Below are positions 7,211-16,578 of a stretch of 64,000 nt of DNA, piece after piece (within the stretch, counting starts at the first letter, position 1; every line of letters begins with the position of its first letter). Origin of the DNA: Acidobacteriota bacterium (GTDB lineage: Bacteria > Acidobacteriota > Terriglobia > Bryobacterales > Bryobacteraceae); contig JAFKEE010000019.1 of NCBI GenBank assembly GCA_017307505.1, positions 272,120-336,119 of the forward strand, written 5' to 3'. The position numbers were made by a program, and so were the translations under genes. Under the pieces are notes generated by a model. The model did no database searches. It saw nothing but the letters and a program-made list of their open reading frames with translations, and was not told the origin of the DNA.

Positions 7211-8133
7211 AACGCAATGGGAAGTTGGAGTATAAAGGTGCTGCCGCGGCCCGGACCCTCACTTTCGGCCCAGACCCGGCCCCCGTGGCGCTTGGCCACC
7301 GAGCGCACAATAAACAGACCCAAACCTGTGCCTTTCACCCGCGCCGCCACCGGACCCGGCACCCGGTAGAACCGCTTGAAGATCGACTTGAGTTCCGACT
7401 TCGCGATGCCCGGGCCATGATCGATCACGCGCACCACCGCGAACTTCTCGTCGGAACGCGTCGTTTCCACCGTGACATCGACCTCTTTGCCGGAGTATTT
7501 CACCGCGTTGTCGATGAGGTTGGAAATGGCGGCCCTCACCTCATCCGGATCCCCCATCACCTGCAAGGGCGAGCTTGGGACGTGCTTCAGGGCCTCGATG
7601 GGCACCCGGTGCACCGTCCGCGCCCGGTTCAAGCATTCCGTCACCATGGCGTCCAGGTCGATGGGCAATACAGTCAACCGTTTGCCGGAGGCGCCGATGC
7701 GGCCGGCGCGCAGCACCTGCTCCACCGTGCTCAGCAGCCGGTCGCTGTCCTCCAACATGATGCGGTAGAACTCGTGGCGCTTCGCGTCGTCCACCTGACG
7801 TGTTTGTAAAGTCTCTAAATACAATCGGATAGAGGCAACTGGCGTCTTCAGTTCGTGGGTGACGGCATTGATGAATGCATCATGCTGTTCGTTCCGGCGG
7901 ATCTCTCGGACCAGGAAGATTGTGTTCAACACCACGCCGCTGATGATGAGCGCCAGAAGGACGACACCCAGAGCCAGAAGAAGACCGGTGCGCCAGCTGA
8001 GCAGAACCCAGCCGACGTAAAGCAGAACCGTAACGGCAATCAGGCCGACGCCCAGGGCGATGAAGAAGGCGATCGACTTGCGGCGTCCGGCGACAACCAT
8101 ACCTCTAGGGTATGCCAGAGCGAAGGAGGTCAT
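7207..8133 (-). CDS. Membrane sensor histidine kinase
   Basis: A 308-residue class I kinase, partner of the regulator it overlaps. Two adjacent membrane segments (about residues 20-40 and 48-72) leave almost no periplasmic loop, so the signal is probably sensed in the membrane or by a partner. Next come the dimerisation/phospho-acceptor helix with His in NAVTHELKTPVASI, and an ATPase domain with the N box NLIDNAVKYS, DHGPGIAKSE and GTGLGLFIV. The start is uncertain: ATG at 8133 or 8100 both lack a well-placed ribosome site. A hairpin terminator of the upstream desaturase gene lies just before it, implying a separate promoter in a very short gap or read-through. Confidence 0.9.
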   Translation of the reverse strand: MTSFALAYPRGMVVAGRRKSIAFFIALGVGLIAVTVLLYVGWVLLSWRTGLLLALGVVLLALIISGVVLNTIFLVREIRRNEQHDAFINAVTHELKTPVASIRLYLETLQTRQVDDAKRHEFYRIMLEDSDRLLSTVEQVLRAGRIGASGKRLTVLPIDLDAMVTECLNRARTVHRVPIEALKHVPSSPLQVMGDPDEVRAAISNLIDNAVKYSGKEVDVTVETTRSDEKFAVVRVIDHGPGIAKSELKSIFKRFYRVPGPVAARVKGTGLGLFIVRSVAKRHGGRVWAESEGPGRGSTFILQLPIAL

Positions 8134-8158
8134 GAGGATGTTTCAGGGGAAATGGAAT

Positions 8159-8196
8159 CGCCCCGCTGCCAGCCTGTTCAGCCGGGCAGCGGGGCG
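8159..8196 (-). terminator. Hairpin terminator after the desaturase gene
   Basis: A perfect 12-bp inverted repeat (CGCCCCGCTGCC and its complement) with a 14-base loop lies 19 bp after the desaturase stop on the minus strand. The bases after it are only moderately T-rich (ATTCCATTTCC), so termination may be partial. Confidence 0.6.
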
Positions 8197-8214
8197 ATGG
8201 GGAACTGCTTGATA

Positions 8215-9069
8215 CTAGGCGGCTTCGCGGTCAGCGACAGCCGAAGAGATGGAAGCGACGCGGATGGCCTTGGCGATGCCCAAAGCCTTGAGAACCTTGA
8301 TCTGGATCCAGGAGGGATCGAACTCGTACCAGGCCAGGCCATGCCGGGCGGAGGTCGGATGGGCGTGGTGGTTGTTGTGCCAACCTTCGCCGAACGTCAT
8401 CAGCGCGACCCACCAGTTATTGCGGGAATCGTCGCGCGTATTGAACCGGCGGCCGCCCCACATGTGCGTGGCGGAGTTCACCAGCCAGGTGGCGTGCAGG
8501 CCGACGATGACGCGCAGGCAGATGCCCCACAGCATCAGCGGTACCCCGCCCGTCGCCAGCAGGATCAAGCCCAGGGCTACCATCGGGACCCAGTGCCAGT
8601 TGTTCAGCCAGACGTAGAACTTGTGTTTCGCCAGATCCGGAGCATACTTCGCCATCATCTTTGTATTGTTGTGGTTGGCTTCACCGAAGATGATCCAGCC
8701 GACGTGCGCCCACCAGGCGCCGTCGCGGGGCGAATGGGGGTCGCCGGGCTGATCGGACTTCTGATGGTGAATGCGATGCGTGGCCACCCAGAAAATGGGG
8801 CCGCCCTCCAGGGTGAGAGCACCGCAAACCGCGAAGAAGTACTCCAGGAACAACGGCACCTTATACGACCGGTGCGTGTGGAGGCGATGATAACCCATGC
8901 TGATGCCAAGGCCGATCGCCAGGTAGTAGAGACCGGCGGCCACCAGCAGGTTGCGCCAGCTAAACATAAACAGGGCCGCCACGGCCCCAATGTGGAAGAG
9001 CACCAGCACGACGATGGTGATCCAGTTCATACGTCGGCGGTTCGTCAGAGTGACAAGGTCAGCAGTCAT
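8215..9069 (-). CDS. Membrane fatty acyl desaturase (delta-9 type)
   Basis: A 284-residue integral membrane di-iron desaturase. The three histidine clusters that hold the metal centre are all present: HRLHTH (about 65), HRIHH (about 100) and HNNHH (about 235), placed as in stearoyl-CoA/acyl-lipid delta-9 enzymes. Four hydrophobic segments lie in pairs before and between the clusters. It introduces a cis double bond into saturated acyl chains and so tunes membrane fluidity. The 115-bp upstream region contains TACAG-AA-CTGTA, a short inverted repeat that could be an operator, but no regulator can be named. A strong hairpin follows the gene. Confidence 0.9.
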   Translation of the reverse strand: MTADLVTLTNRRRMNWITIVVLVLFHIGAVAALFMFSWRNLLVAAGLYYLAIGLGISMGYHRLHTHRSYKVPLFLEYFFAVCGALTLEGGPIFWVATHRIHHQKSDQPGDPHSPRDGAWWAHVGWIIFGEANHNNTKMMAKYAPDLAKHKFYVWLNNWHWVPMVALGLILLATGGVPLMLWGICLRVIVGLHATWLVNSATHMWGGRRFNTRDDSRNNWWVALMTFGEGWHNNHHAHPTSARHGLAWYEFDPSWIQIKVLKALGIAKAIRVASISSAVADREAA

Positions 9070-9184
9070 GGGATTGTTCAGGAATGGATTGCCCAGTGAG
9101 AAATCTCTGATCCCAAACTAACAGGGGTTTGTCTACAGTTCTGTAAGAGTTGTGTAATAGCAAGGCCCCGAAGTATTACAAAAA

Positions 9185-9994
9185 CTACAGGAGCGCATCG
9201 AAGTCCGGGATGACCAGCAAGCGGTTCGTCCAGCGGAAAACACCCCGGATCGCTTCGGTCCGCAGGCCCGCGTCCTCCGGATGAATGGCCGTCGACTGGC
9301 TGGGATTCACGCGCTGCAGCGTGGCCGATGCCGTGAAGGCGACGGGTTCGTGCCGGCCTGTCCCGCGCACGATCACCAAGCGCTCCTCGGCCGCGCCCAA
9401 CTGCGGCTCCAGGCCGAAGCAGCGGGCCAGGTCCACTAACTGGGCAGTCTGCCCGCGCCAGGCGAGCACGCCGCGCAACCATCCGCCTTCCACGTGCAGG
9501 GGGATCCAGGGCATCGGTTCGGACACATCAAGGACCTGCTCCAGCGGAATACCCACCACCACTTCCGGACGCAACGCGCTCGATGGCGCAAGCCGCAGGC
9601 TGGTTACCAGCAACTGAGGCTCATCCACCACCGGCGCCAGCCGCGCCGGTGCGGCACGCACCACCGGCGCAGGTTGTATTTGAATGGGATGGACCGCGGC
9701 CAGAAAACTCGTCTTCACCAGGGGCACCGAGGCTCCATCGATCTCGACCACCCCGAGCAGACCCTGACCGGCTCGCGCCAGCCGGTCCGGCGGCTCGCAG
9801 ATCGCAGAGCGCTCAATCTCGGTCACACCACCTACCCGATCCACCGCAATCCGCTCCCCGCTGGCCCGATCGACCAGCAGTGTCCGATACAGCGCTGACC
9901 GATCACGCTCAATGGCGGCGATCTCTTCCACCCCGACGGCGAACGACTGCCCGTGCCGGTCGCACATCAACACCTGCAGAACCTGTTGCGGCAT
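9185..9994 (-). CDS. Tandem CheW-like domain protein, last gene of chemosensory operon
   Basis: A 269-residue protein starting at the ATG at 9994 that shares one base with the TGA of cheA (TGATG). It seems to contain two diverged CheW-like domains: residues about 1-115 (with LGVVEIDGASVPLV) and about 125-260 (with VVVGIPLEQVLDV and LRGVLAWRGQTAQLVDL). CheW domains tie receptors to the CheA kinase through SH3-like folds. In type IV pilus chemosensory operons a comparable late gene (ChpC type) encodes an accessory coupling protein. The first domain is poorly conserved, so the two-domain reading is tentative. Confidence 0.75.
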   Translation of the reverse strand: MPQQVLQVLMCDRHGQSFAVGVEEIAAIERDRSALYRTLLVDRASGERIAVDRVGGVTEIERSAICEPPDRLARAGQGLLGVVEIDGASVPLVKTSFLAAVHPIQIQPAPVVRAAPARLAPVVDEPQLLVTSLRLAPSSALRPEVVVGIPLEQVLDVSEPMPWIPLHVEGGWLRGVLAWRGQTAQLVDLARCFGLEPQLGAAEERLVIVRGTGRHEPVAFTASATLQRVNPSQSTAIHPEDAGLRTEAIRGVFRWTNRLLVIPDFDALL

Positions 9995-12681
9995 CAGGCT
10001 ACCCTCGTCGTGTTCGATCCCGTCTCCGCGCTGTTCCTCAGAATGGAGAGCAGCATCTCTTCCTGATACGGCTTCACCAGATAGTGAGTCGCCCCCAGCG
10101 AGAGCGCCTTCGACCGGTGCTTTTCGCCGGCGCGGGAGGTCAGCATCACGATGGGCGTCTTGCGGTAGTCCGCCTGCGACCGCAGCGTGGCCGTGAGTTC
10201 GAACCCATCCATGCGCGGCATTTCGATATCCATCAGGATCACGTCCGGCTTGTGGTCGATATGCTGCAGCATCTCCAGCGCTTCCAGGCCGTCCTTGGCC
10301 TGCAGGGGTGTCCACCCGTTGTTCTTGACGAGATTGGCCACTACGCGCCGCACGCTCAGCGAATCGTCGACAATCATCACGTTCAACGGCCGGCGCTGGA
10401 CGGCAACCGCCTTGGCTGCTCCGGCGCGCGCTTTCTGGCTCTGCTGGAACGCCGGCGACAACGCCACAGGATTCAGGATCAGCACTACACTGCCGTCACC
10501 GGTCAGCGTCGCGCCGCCGATGCTGGCCGAACGCCGCATGACACCGGACAGCGGTTTCACCATGACTTCCCGCGCGCCCGAAATGCGATCTACCGCGAGA
10601 GCGAACTCCTCATTGCCAGACCGCAGCACCAGCAACGGCTGCCTGGACGACGGCTCAGACTTAGCCCGGGGCAGATTCAGAGCTTCCGACAAGTACAGCA
10701 GCGGAAGCAGGCTGGATCCGAGCCGGACCACCGGCTTGTGGCTGACATATTCCAATTGGGACGGTTCCAGCCGGGCCACCTGCGAGATGGCGGCCAGGGG
10801 CAGCGCGTAGGTCTCCTGCTGGTCTTCCACGAAGAGCACCTTCGTGATGGCCAGCGTCGTGGGCATGCGCACGGTGAAAACTGCACCGGAGCCCACGGGC
10901 GACTCCAGCGAAACACTACCCTTCAAGGCCTCCACCGCGCTCTTCACCACATCCAGGCCCACGCCGCGCCCGGAGATCTCACTGACGGTCGCCGAGGTGC
11001 TGAACCCCGGCTCAAAGATCAGCGAGAATAACTGCTGGCGCGTAGCCTGCGCCGCCTCGCTTTCCGTGAGGAAGCCGTGGCTCGCGGCGGTCTCCCGGAT
11101 CTTTTCGGGATCGACACCGGCGCCGTCGTCACTGAGGCGGATCACTACCTCAGTGCCCTCCTGGGTAGCCCGCAGCCGGACACGGCCCTGTTCCGGCTTC
11201 CCGGCCGCACGCCGCACCTCAGGCAGTTCGATGCCGTGATCGACAGCATTGCGCAGCAGGTGATCCAGAGGAGCGGCCAACTGCTCCACCACGCTCTTGT
11301 CGAGCTCGGCGGTCATGCCTTCCACTTCCAACTCTGCCAGCTTCCCGCTCTTCTGGGAAGCGACGCGGACCGTGCGGTGCAGCCGGTTGGCGAGCAGGTT
11401 CAACGGCACCATGCGCAGCCGCACCAGCTTGTCCTGCACTTCACTGGTCAGCCGCCCCTGCATGCTGAGATAGCTGTCGAAAGACCCGATGAGCTGCTTC
11501 AATTGCGACGTGGCCGTGGCCAGATCGCTGGTCGTCTCTGTCAGTTCTCGGGACAACAGGTGGAGCTGGGTGTAGCGATCGAACTCCAGGGCATCAAACT
11601 CAGCCGCCGAATCCCCCTTCGCCATAGGCGACGCAAGGCGGTTGCCGGACGGCAACTCCAGGTGTTGCGAATCGAACTGTGCGGTCAGCCGGCGGATGCG
11701 CTGCAGGCTGAGGCCGAGTTCTTCCACCTCCCGCGCATACGAGGCCAGGTGGCGCTCGAAGCCCGAGCGGTTCACGAACAGTTCGCCTACCAGACGAACC
11801 AGGTCATCCAGGCGCTCCAGCGGAGCACGCACCATGCGGCTGGAATCCACCGTCTCCGTTTCCACCACGGGAGCCGGCGCGGCATCCATCGGGAACCCCA
11901 CCGGGGGCTCTGCCTCCGCCTGTCCGGGCTCCTCCAGATCGGCCACCGCCAGGTCGTACACCTGCAGCAATTCCCGAATCTGGTGCGAGAGCGCCCCTAC
12001 GCGGCCTTTCTGCCGCACCAGGTCGCTGAGCGTGTCGTAGGTCGCCACCAGCAGCTCATGCCGGTCCGGCGAGTACTCGAGCCGGCCTTCGTACAGCAGG
12101 TCGAGCAGATCCTCCATGCGGTGCGCCAGGCGGCTGAACGTCTCCAGTCCGACCATGGCGGCTGCACCCTTGATGGTATGGATCGACCGGCGGATTTCGC
12201 GCAGCACCGGACCACGGTCCGACGCCCTGGCACTCAGTTCGCGGAACTGGACGCCGGTGTTCTGCAGATGCTCGTCCGCTTCCTCCAGGAAGCCGGAAAG
12301 CAGATCGGCGGGGATGCGGTCGAAATTTGGCTCGGGCAGCTCCATCGGCGCTTCCGGCTCGGGGATCTCCGCCAGGAGCTGGGCCATGCGCCGCACACCC
12401 TGGGACATGGGCTCAAGTGCCGCAGGATCCAGGGGCTGTTCGTCCAGCATCACTGGATCCAGCAGCGTCTCCACCACGCGGGCGGCTTCGCCCAGTTCGC
12501 TCATGCCGATCACGCGGCTGGCACCGCTCACGCAGTGCGACAGCCGGTGCAACTCCTCGGCGGCTTTCTGGTCGCCGGGGATCGCCCGCAGGGAAGTCAG
12601 GCAACGGTCCATGCCGGGCAGGTAGCTGCGCGCTTCCTCCAGGAAGCCGCGCAGAACCTCGGGATCGAGCGCATTGCTCAT
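9994..12681 (-). CDS. Hybrid chemosensory histidine kinase CheA-REC (ChpA/PilL type)
   Basis: An 895-residue kinase. Two Hpt domains are visible, with phospho-acceptor candidates His49 (LSHCVSGAS) and His168 (SIHTIKGAA). They are followed by a dimerisation/linker region (about 280-400), an HATPase domain with NAVDHGIE, DDGAGVDPEKI and SGRGVGLDVV, a CheW-like regulatory domain (about 620-750), and a C-terminal receiver (about 770-890) with VILMDIEMP and the TSRAG and VKPY motifs. Multiple Hpt domains plus a terminal receiver are typical of the ChpA/PilL kinases that control twitching or c-di-GMP/cAMP output rather than flagella. The terminal receiver may act as a phosphate sink. Coupled to the downstream CheW-like gene. 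Confidence 0.93.
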   Translation of the reverse strand: MSNALDPEVLRGFLEEARSYLPGMDRCLTSLRAIPGDQKAAEELHRLSHCVSGASRVIGMSELGEAARVVETLLDPVMLDEQPLDPAALEPMSQGVRRMAQLLAEIPEPEAPMELPEPNFDRIPADLLSGFLEEADEHLQNTGVQFRELSARASDRGPVLREIRRSIHTIKGAAAMVGLETFSRLAHRMEDLLDLLYEGRLEYSPDRHELLVATYDTLSDLVRQKGRVGALSHQIRELLQVYDLAVADLEEPGQAEAEPPVGFPMDAAPAPVVETETVDSSRMVRAPLERLDDLVRLVGELFVNRSGFERHLASYAREVEELGLSLQRIRRLTAQFDSQHLELPSGNRLASPMAKGDSAAEFDALEFDRYTQLHLLSRELTETTSDLATATSQLKQLIGSFDSYLSMQGRLTSEVQDKLVRLRMVPLNLLANRLHRTVRVASQKSGKLAELEVEGMTAELDKSVVEQLAAPLDHLLRNAVDHGIELPEVRRAAGKPEQGRVRLRATQEGTEVVIRLSDDGAGVDPEKIRETAASHGFLTESEAAQATRQQLFSLIFEPGFSTSATVSEISGRGVGLDVVKSAVEALKGSVSLESPVGSGAVFTVRMPTTLAITKVLFVEDQQETYALPLAAISQVARLEPSQLEYVSHKPVVRLGSSLLPLLYLSEALNLPRAKSEPSSRQPLLVLRSGNEEFALAVDRISGAREVMVKPLSGVMRRSASIGGATLTGDGSVVLILNPVALSPAFQQSQKARAGAAKAVAVQRRPLNVMIVDDSLSVRRVVANLVKNNGWTPLQAKDGLEALEMLQHIDHKPDVILMDIEMPRMDGFELTATLRSQADYRKTPIVMLTSRAGEKHRSKALSLGATHYLVKPYQEEMLLSILRNSAETGSNTTRVA

Positions 12682-12710
12682 AGCTCGCTCCTTGTCACTT
12701 CCTCCCCCGC

Positions 12711-14894
12711 CTAGGCGGCGAGAGGAGTCCTGGACTCACTCGCCGGCAGCTTGAAGCGGCTGACCGAGCGGTTGAGCTCTTCGGCCAGGGCCGCCAGTTG
12801 ACGAATCGAAGACGCGGCCTGCTTCGCGCCATCGGCTGTCTGTTGCGTCACGTCGGAGATGCCCGTCACGTTGCGGGCCACCGACTCCGAGCCCACGGCC
12901 TGCTGCTGGGCAGCCTGCGAGATCTGCGAGACCAGGTCCGCGATATGCTTGGACACCGATTCGATCTGCGACAGCCGCTGGCCGGCTTCGTTGGCGAGCT
13001 GCGATCCGCCCACCACTTCGCGGGTCGTCTCTTCCATGGCCGAGATGGCCTCGGTCATGTCGCCCTGGACCGACTTGATCAGCGCCCCGATGCGTTTCGT
13101 CGCTTCCGTCGCGCGTTCCGCCAGCCGCTCCACTTCGTCCGCAACCACCGCGAAGCCCTTGCCCGCCTCGCCCGCCATGGCCGCCTGGATCGACGCGTTC
13201 AACGCCAGGATGCTGGTGCGGTCGGCGATGTCGCCGATGAGTTCGACGATCTCGCCGATCTCCTGCGAGCTCTCGCCCAGCCGCTTGATTCGTTTCGAAG
13301 TCTCCTGCACCTGGCCGCGGATCGCGTTCATCCCTTCGATGGTCTTACGCACCGACTGCGCGCCCTGCTGTGCGCTGCCCAGCGCCTCCTGGGCAACCAC
13401 TGCCGCGCTCGAGGCCGTCTGGGAAACCTGCTGGATGCTGCCCGCCATCTGTTCAATGGCCGACGAGGCCTGGATGATCTGCACCGATTGCTCTTCGCTG
13501 CCGCGGGCCAACACCTCGGCCGTGGTCTGCACCTGGCTGGCCGAGTTGTTGACCGCGAAGGTGGTCTTCTGCACCGTCGAGATGATGGTGCGCAGCTCGG
13601 CCATCATGTAGTTGAACGAGTCGGCGATGGCGCCTGTGATGTCGGCCGTGACTTCCGCCTCTTTTCGCAGGTCGCCTTCCGCCACGCCGCTTACCTCATC
13701 CAGCAACCTTGAGATGCTCTGCTGAATCTGGTCGCGCTCTTCGCGGGACTGCATCAGGCTCAGCGTGTTGTCCAGCGTGCTGTTCAGGCCCACGGCGATA
13801 CTGCCCAGTTCGTCGCTGGAGAGCACATCGGCGCGCGCCCGGAAGTCGCCGGCATCAATCTGCTTCAACACGCCCATGATGTTCCTCACCTGGCCCGTGA
13901 TGCCGCGCTGGATGCGCAAAGTCGCAAACGCCGCCAGCAGCAGAATGCAGATCACAAAACCCAGCTGCACCCATTTCTGACTGTTCAACTCCGCGATGCG
14001 CGCCTCCACCAGGCCGGCGATCGCGGAACTGCTGGCGTCCCACACGGCGAAGTAGGCCGCAATGGCCTTCGAACCGTCTTCGTAATAGGTCTTCGCGCTC
14101 ACGGACGGGATGCCTTCAATGAACTGGAAGCGGGTCAGCTTCGAATAGTAGCCCGCGGATTCACGGGCCGCGCGTACCTTCGGCTCCAGCAACTCCGTCA
14201 TGGCTTTGTCTTTCGACATCGCCATCGTTGCGTTGCGTTCCACGATGGCGCTGGTGTTCTCAATCTGCCGCGACAGGAAAATCATCTGCGCCGTATCTTC
14301 CGCCGACAGCCGTCCCTTGCTGGCGCTGCCCGCACCCTGTGCGCGCAGCTCCTCCAGAGCTTCGGCCGTCTGCACCACCTGAACCAGCAGGTTGTCGGCG
14401 AGGTAGAAGGACTCCACATCGGGATCCATCGTCAGGCCGCTGTTGTCGCCGATCTGCCGGATCAGCGTCAGCGTGCTCTGAATGGCCGCGGTGTGCAGCG
14501 AGAAGGCATCCTTGGGCGCCATGGTCAGGACGCGCTCCTTCAGGATGTTCCACGTCGCCGTGATCTGGTCCCACTGCTTGCCGTACTCTTTCTGCCTGCC
14601 TGCATCAGCCGCGATCTCTTGCATATCGCTGGCCACATTGCCCTGCAGTTTGACCAGTTCGTTCTGAACCGACAGGTCTCCGTTGAGATAGACATTTGTC
14701 AGCGCGCGGTGTTGCGCGAGGTGTTCCAGCAGCCGCCGGGCCGGCTGGAGCGATTCGAGTCCGGCGATTTCGGCGCGCGACTTCGCAATCTGCTCATTGC
14801 GGCTGGTGATGAACAGGAACATCAATACGACGATAGGCGTGGCACCCAGCAGGGCCAGGACCATCAGCTTCTGCGAGATCTTCAGATTCTTCAT
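12711..14894 (-). CDS. Methyl-accepting chemotaxis protein, PilJ-like with double HAMP
   Basis: A 727-residue receptor. Membrane segment 1 is at about 10-28 and segment 2 at about 306-327, enclosing a large mainly helical periplasmic domain of about 275 residues resembling a NIT-type sensor. A HAMP domain follows (about 328-382) and then a second HAMP-like unit (about 400-450, [12 protein letters not shown]) before the long cytoplasmic signalling hairpin. The hairpin tip has the conserved [20 protein letters not shown]. The double HAMP and the tip resemble PilJ. The C-terminus lacks a CheR-binding pentapeptide, consistent with the absence of cheR/cheB in the operon. It passes ligand or surface signals to CheA. 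Confidence 0.92.
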   Translation of the reverse strand: MKNLKISQKLMVLALLGATPIVVLMFLFITSRNEQIAKSRAEIAGLESLQPARRLLEHLAQHRALTNVYLNGDLSVQNELVKLQGNVASDMQEIAADAGRQKEYGKQWDQITATWNILKERVLTMAPKDAFSLHTAAIQSTLTLIRQIGDNSGLTMDPDVESFYLADNLLVQVVQTAEALEELRAQGAGSASKGRLSAEDTAQMIFLSRQIENTSAIVERNATMAMSKDKAMTELLEPKVRAARESAGYYSKLTRFQFIEGIPSVSAKTYYEDGSKAIAAYFAVWDASSSAIAGLVEARIAELNSQKWVQLGFVICILLLAAFATLRIQRGITGQVRNIMGVLKQIDAGDFRARADVLSSDELGSIAVGLNSTLDNTLSLMQSREERDQIQQSISRLLDEVSGVAEGDLRKEAEVTADITGAIADSFNYMMAELRTIISTVQKTTFAVNNSASQVQTTAEVLARGSEEQSVQIIQASSAIEQMAGSIQQVSQTASSAAVVAQEALGSAQQGAQSVRKTIEGMNAIRGQVQETSKRIKRLGESSQEIGEIVELIGDIADRTSILALNASIQAAMAGEAGKGFAVVADEVERLAERATEATKRIGALIKSVQGDMTEAISAMEETTREVVGGSQLANEAGQRLSQIESVSKHIADLVSQISQAAQQQAVGSESVARNVTGISDVTQQTADGAKQAASSIRQLAALAEELNRSVSRFKLPASESRTPLAA

Positions 14895-14966
14895 GGCGAC
14901 CGAACTCTCCTTACCTCTCCAGACCGTTCCACTCCCGCTCCGGCCCGCGGCCGGAGCCGATCATGA

Positions 14967-16166
14967 TCAATAGGCCGCCGGCTGCTCGCGCAGCTCCGAG
15001 GCGGCAAATACCCTGTCCAGGTCCAACACACTCAACAGCCGCCCCTTGTGCGATCCGATCCCCTCCAGGAACGGAGTCGTGCGGCCATCCAGCCAGTGCG
15101 GGGTACGATGCAGCTCTTCCCTGGCCAGCATCGCCACGCCCTGCAGCGCGTCCACCACCAGCGCCACCGGGGAATCGTCCGGCGAGGGCCGCACCACGAG
15201 GATGCGGGCATCGTGCGGCCGCCCGGTGCTTTCGAGCTCCAACAGCATGGACAGGTCGACCAGCGGCAGCACGGCGCCGCGCAGGTTCGCCACGCCCAGG
15301 ACGAATGCGGGCAGCCCGGGTACCGTCGTCAACTTCGGAAGCCGCTCCGTCTCCATCACCCGCGTGAGCGGGACAGCATAGCTCTCGCCGGCCAACTGGA
15401 AAGCCAGGAACCGTTCCGTCACGCGGCCGGCGCCGGGCGGCGGTTCGGCCTGGCGCGGCTGGGTGCTTTCCGCAAGTTCGCGCTTCATGGTGCCCAGCAG
15501 CAGGCGCAACGCGCCGTCATCGCGCTGGCCTTCGGCTTCGGGTGGAGGCAATGCGTGGTTGACAGCCTCAGCCGCGGTTTCCTCAGCCGCTGGTTCCGCC
15601 TCTTCCGGATGCACCGCCGCCGGGACTGTGGAGCTGCGCAGCGCCGGAAGTTCAGGGTGCAGGTCCGCCAGGAAGCTCACAGCCAACTCGTCGCGCGCCG
15701 CTTCCAGCGCCTGCGGCTCGGTCACCAGCAGGTCCGCTACCGGGCCGGCCGGCTCAGCCGGTGGCGGCTCCTCACCGCGCAAGACATCCTCGCCGGGCAA
15801 AACAATGGAGAGCGACTCCAAATCCACAAAGGGTTCAGGCTCGTGTTCAGGCGTCCGCTCCGCCTCTCGCGGCTCGGCGCCAGCCGCCACCGCCTCCGGC
15901 TCAACGATCAGCGGCTGCCCGGTCCCTTCTGGCGCCGGGAAGGGATCTTCGAGCAGCAGGCGGTCCATCAGGGCCGAGACCGAAACTGTGTCCTCTTCGA
16001 CGGCCGCGGGCTGCGCTCCGGCGAGCATCTCCGCTTCCGGCAGTTCCACATCCTGCCAGTTGCCCAACAACTCCGCCAGTAGGCCATCCATAGGCAGAGC
16101 TCCGCCTTCGGCCAAAGACTGGTCGTCGAATCCAAGAAAGAGGTCGTCGCGCTCGGAGTCGCTCAT
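14967..16166 (-). CDS. CheW coupling protein with long acidic N-terminal extension
   Basis: A 399-residue protein whose C-terminal part (about 245-395) is a clear CheW domain: FLAFQLAGESYAVPL, VPGLPAFVLGVANLRGAVLPLVDL and VALVVDALQGV. The first 240 residues are low in hydrophobic core residues and rich in Glu, Pro, Ala and Leu, so are probably disordered; scattered short Leu/Glu segments could be docking motifs. Ordinary CheW has 150-170 residues. The gene lies between a single-domain receiver and the MCP, the position of PilI in type IV pilus operons. The extension may tether other operon products; that is inference. Confidence 0.87.
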   Translation of the reverse strand: MSDSERDDLFLGFDDQSLAEGGALPMDGLLAELLGNWQDVELPEAEMLAGAQPAAVEEDTVSVSALMDRLLLEDPFPAPEGTGQPLIVEPEAVAAGAEPREAERTPEHEPEPFVDLESLSIVLPGEDVLRGEEPPPAEPAGPVADLLVTEPQALEAARDELAVSFLADLHPELPALRSSTVPAAVHPEEAEPAAEETAAEAVNHALPPPEAEGQRDDGALRLLLGTMKRELAESTQPRQAEPPPGAGRVTERFLAFQLAGESYAVPLTRVMETERLPKLTTVPGLPAFVLGVANLRGAVLPLVDLSMLLELESTGRPHDARILVVRPSPDDSPVALVVDALQGVAMLAREELHRTPHWLDGRTTPFLEGIGSHKGRLLSVLDLDRVFAASELREQPAAY

Positions 16167-16187
16167 GGTGCGTACCTCGCCTGGAGA

Positions 16188-16550
16188 CTAGAGAGCGCGC
16201 TCCACCGCGGCCAGCAGATCGGCCGGTTCAAAGGGCTTCGTCACATACCCGTCGGCGCCCTGCTTCAGACCCCAGTAGCGATCCGAGTCCTGCGACTTGC
16301 TGCTGACCATGATGATCTTGATCGTCCTGGTCTCGCCCGCAGCCTTCAGTTGCCGGCACACCTGATAGCCGTTCTTCTTGGGCAGCACCACATCCAGCAG
16401 AATGACGTCCGGGTGATAGGCCTGCGCATGGTGCAGCGCCTCCTCCCCGTCTGCCGCCGTGAGGATCTCGTAGCCACGACCCTCAATGGCCGATTGCATC
16501 AGTTTCAGATGAGCGGGACTGTCGTCCACCACAAGAATGGTTCTTGCCAT
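16188..16550 (-). CDS. Single-domain response regulator (CheY/PilH-like)
   Basis: A 120-residue stand-alone receiver. It has VVDDS at the start, the phospho-acceptor Asp in VILLDVVLPKKNG, Ser/Thr in IMVSSKS and Lys in TKPFEP. It has no output domain, so it works by binding partners or as a phosphate sink for the operon's CheA. In Pil-Chp systems the equivalents PilG and PilH drive and dampen pilus motors. It lies 28 bp after the TPR-REC gene and 21 bp before the CheW gene. Confidence 0.93.
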   Translation of the reverse strand: MARTILVVDDSPAHLKLMQSAIEGRGYEILTAADGEEALHHAQAYHPDVILLDVVLPKKNGYQVCRQLKAAGETRTIKIIMVSSKSQDSDRYWGLKQGADGYVTKPFEPADLLAAVERAL

Positions 16551-16578
16551 AATCCTTCCCTCGCTTGAGCGGCAGCCC

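Noticed and set aside
8124..8220. Plus-strand GGAGG followed by a short frame of about 27 codons
   Set aside because: The peptide is encoded by the terminator hairpin of the desaturase gene; no sign of selection on protein sequence.
7855..9099. A 414-codon plus-strand frame over the kinase and desaturase genes
   Set aside because: It is antisense to two clear genes, low in hydrophobic structure, rich in Gln/His/Gly/Asp, and resembles no family. It is a GC-driven shadow.
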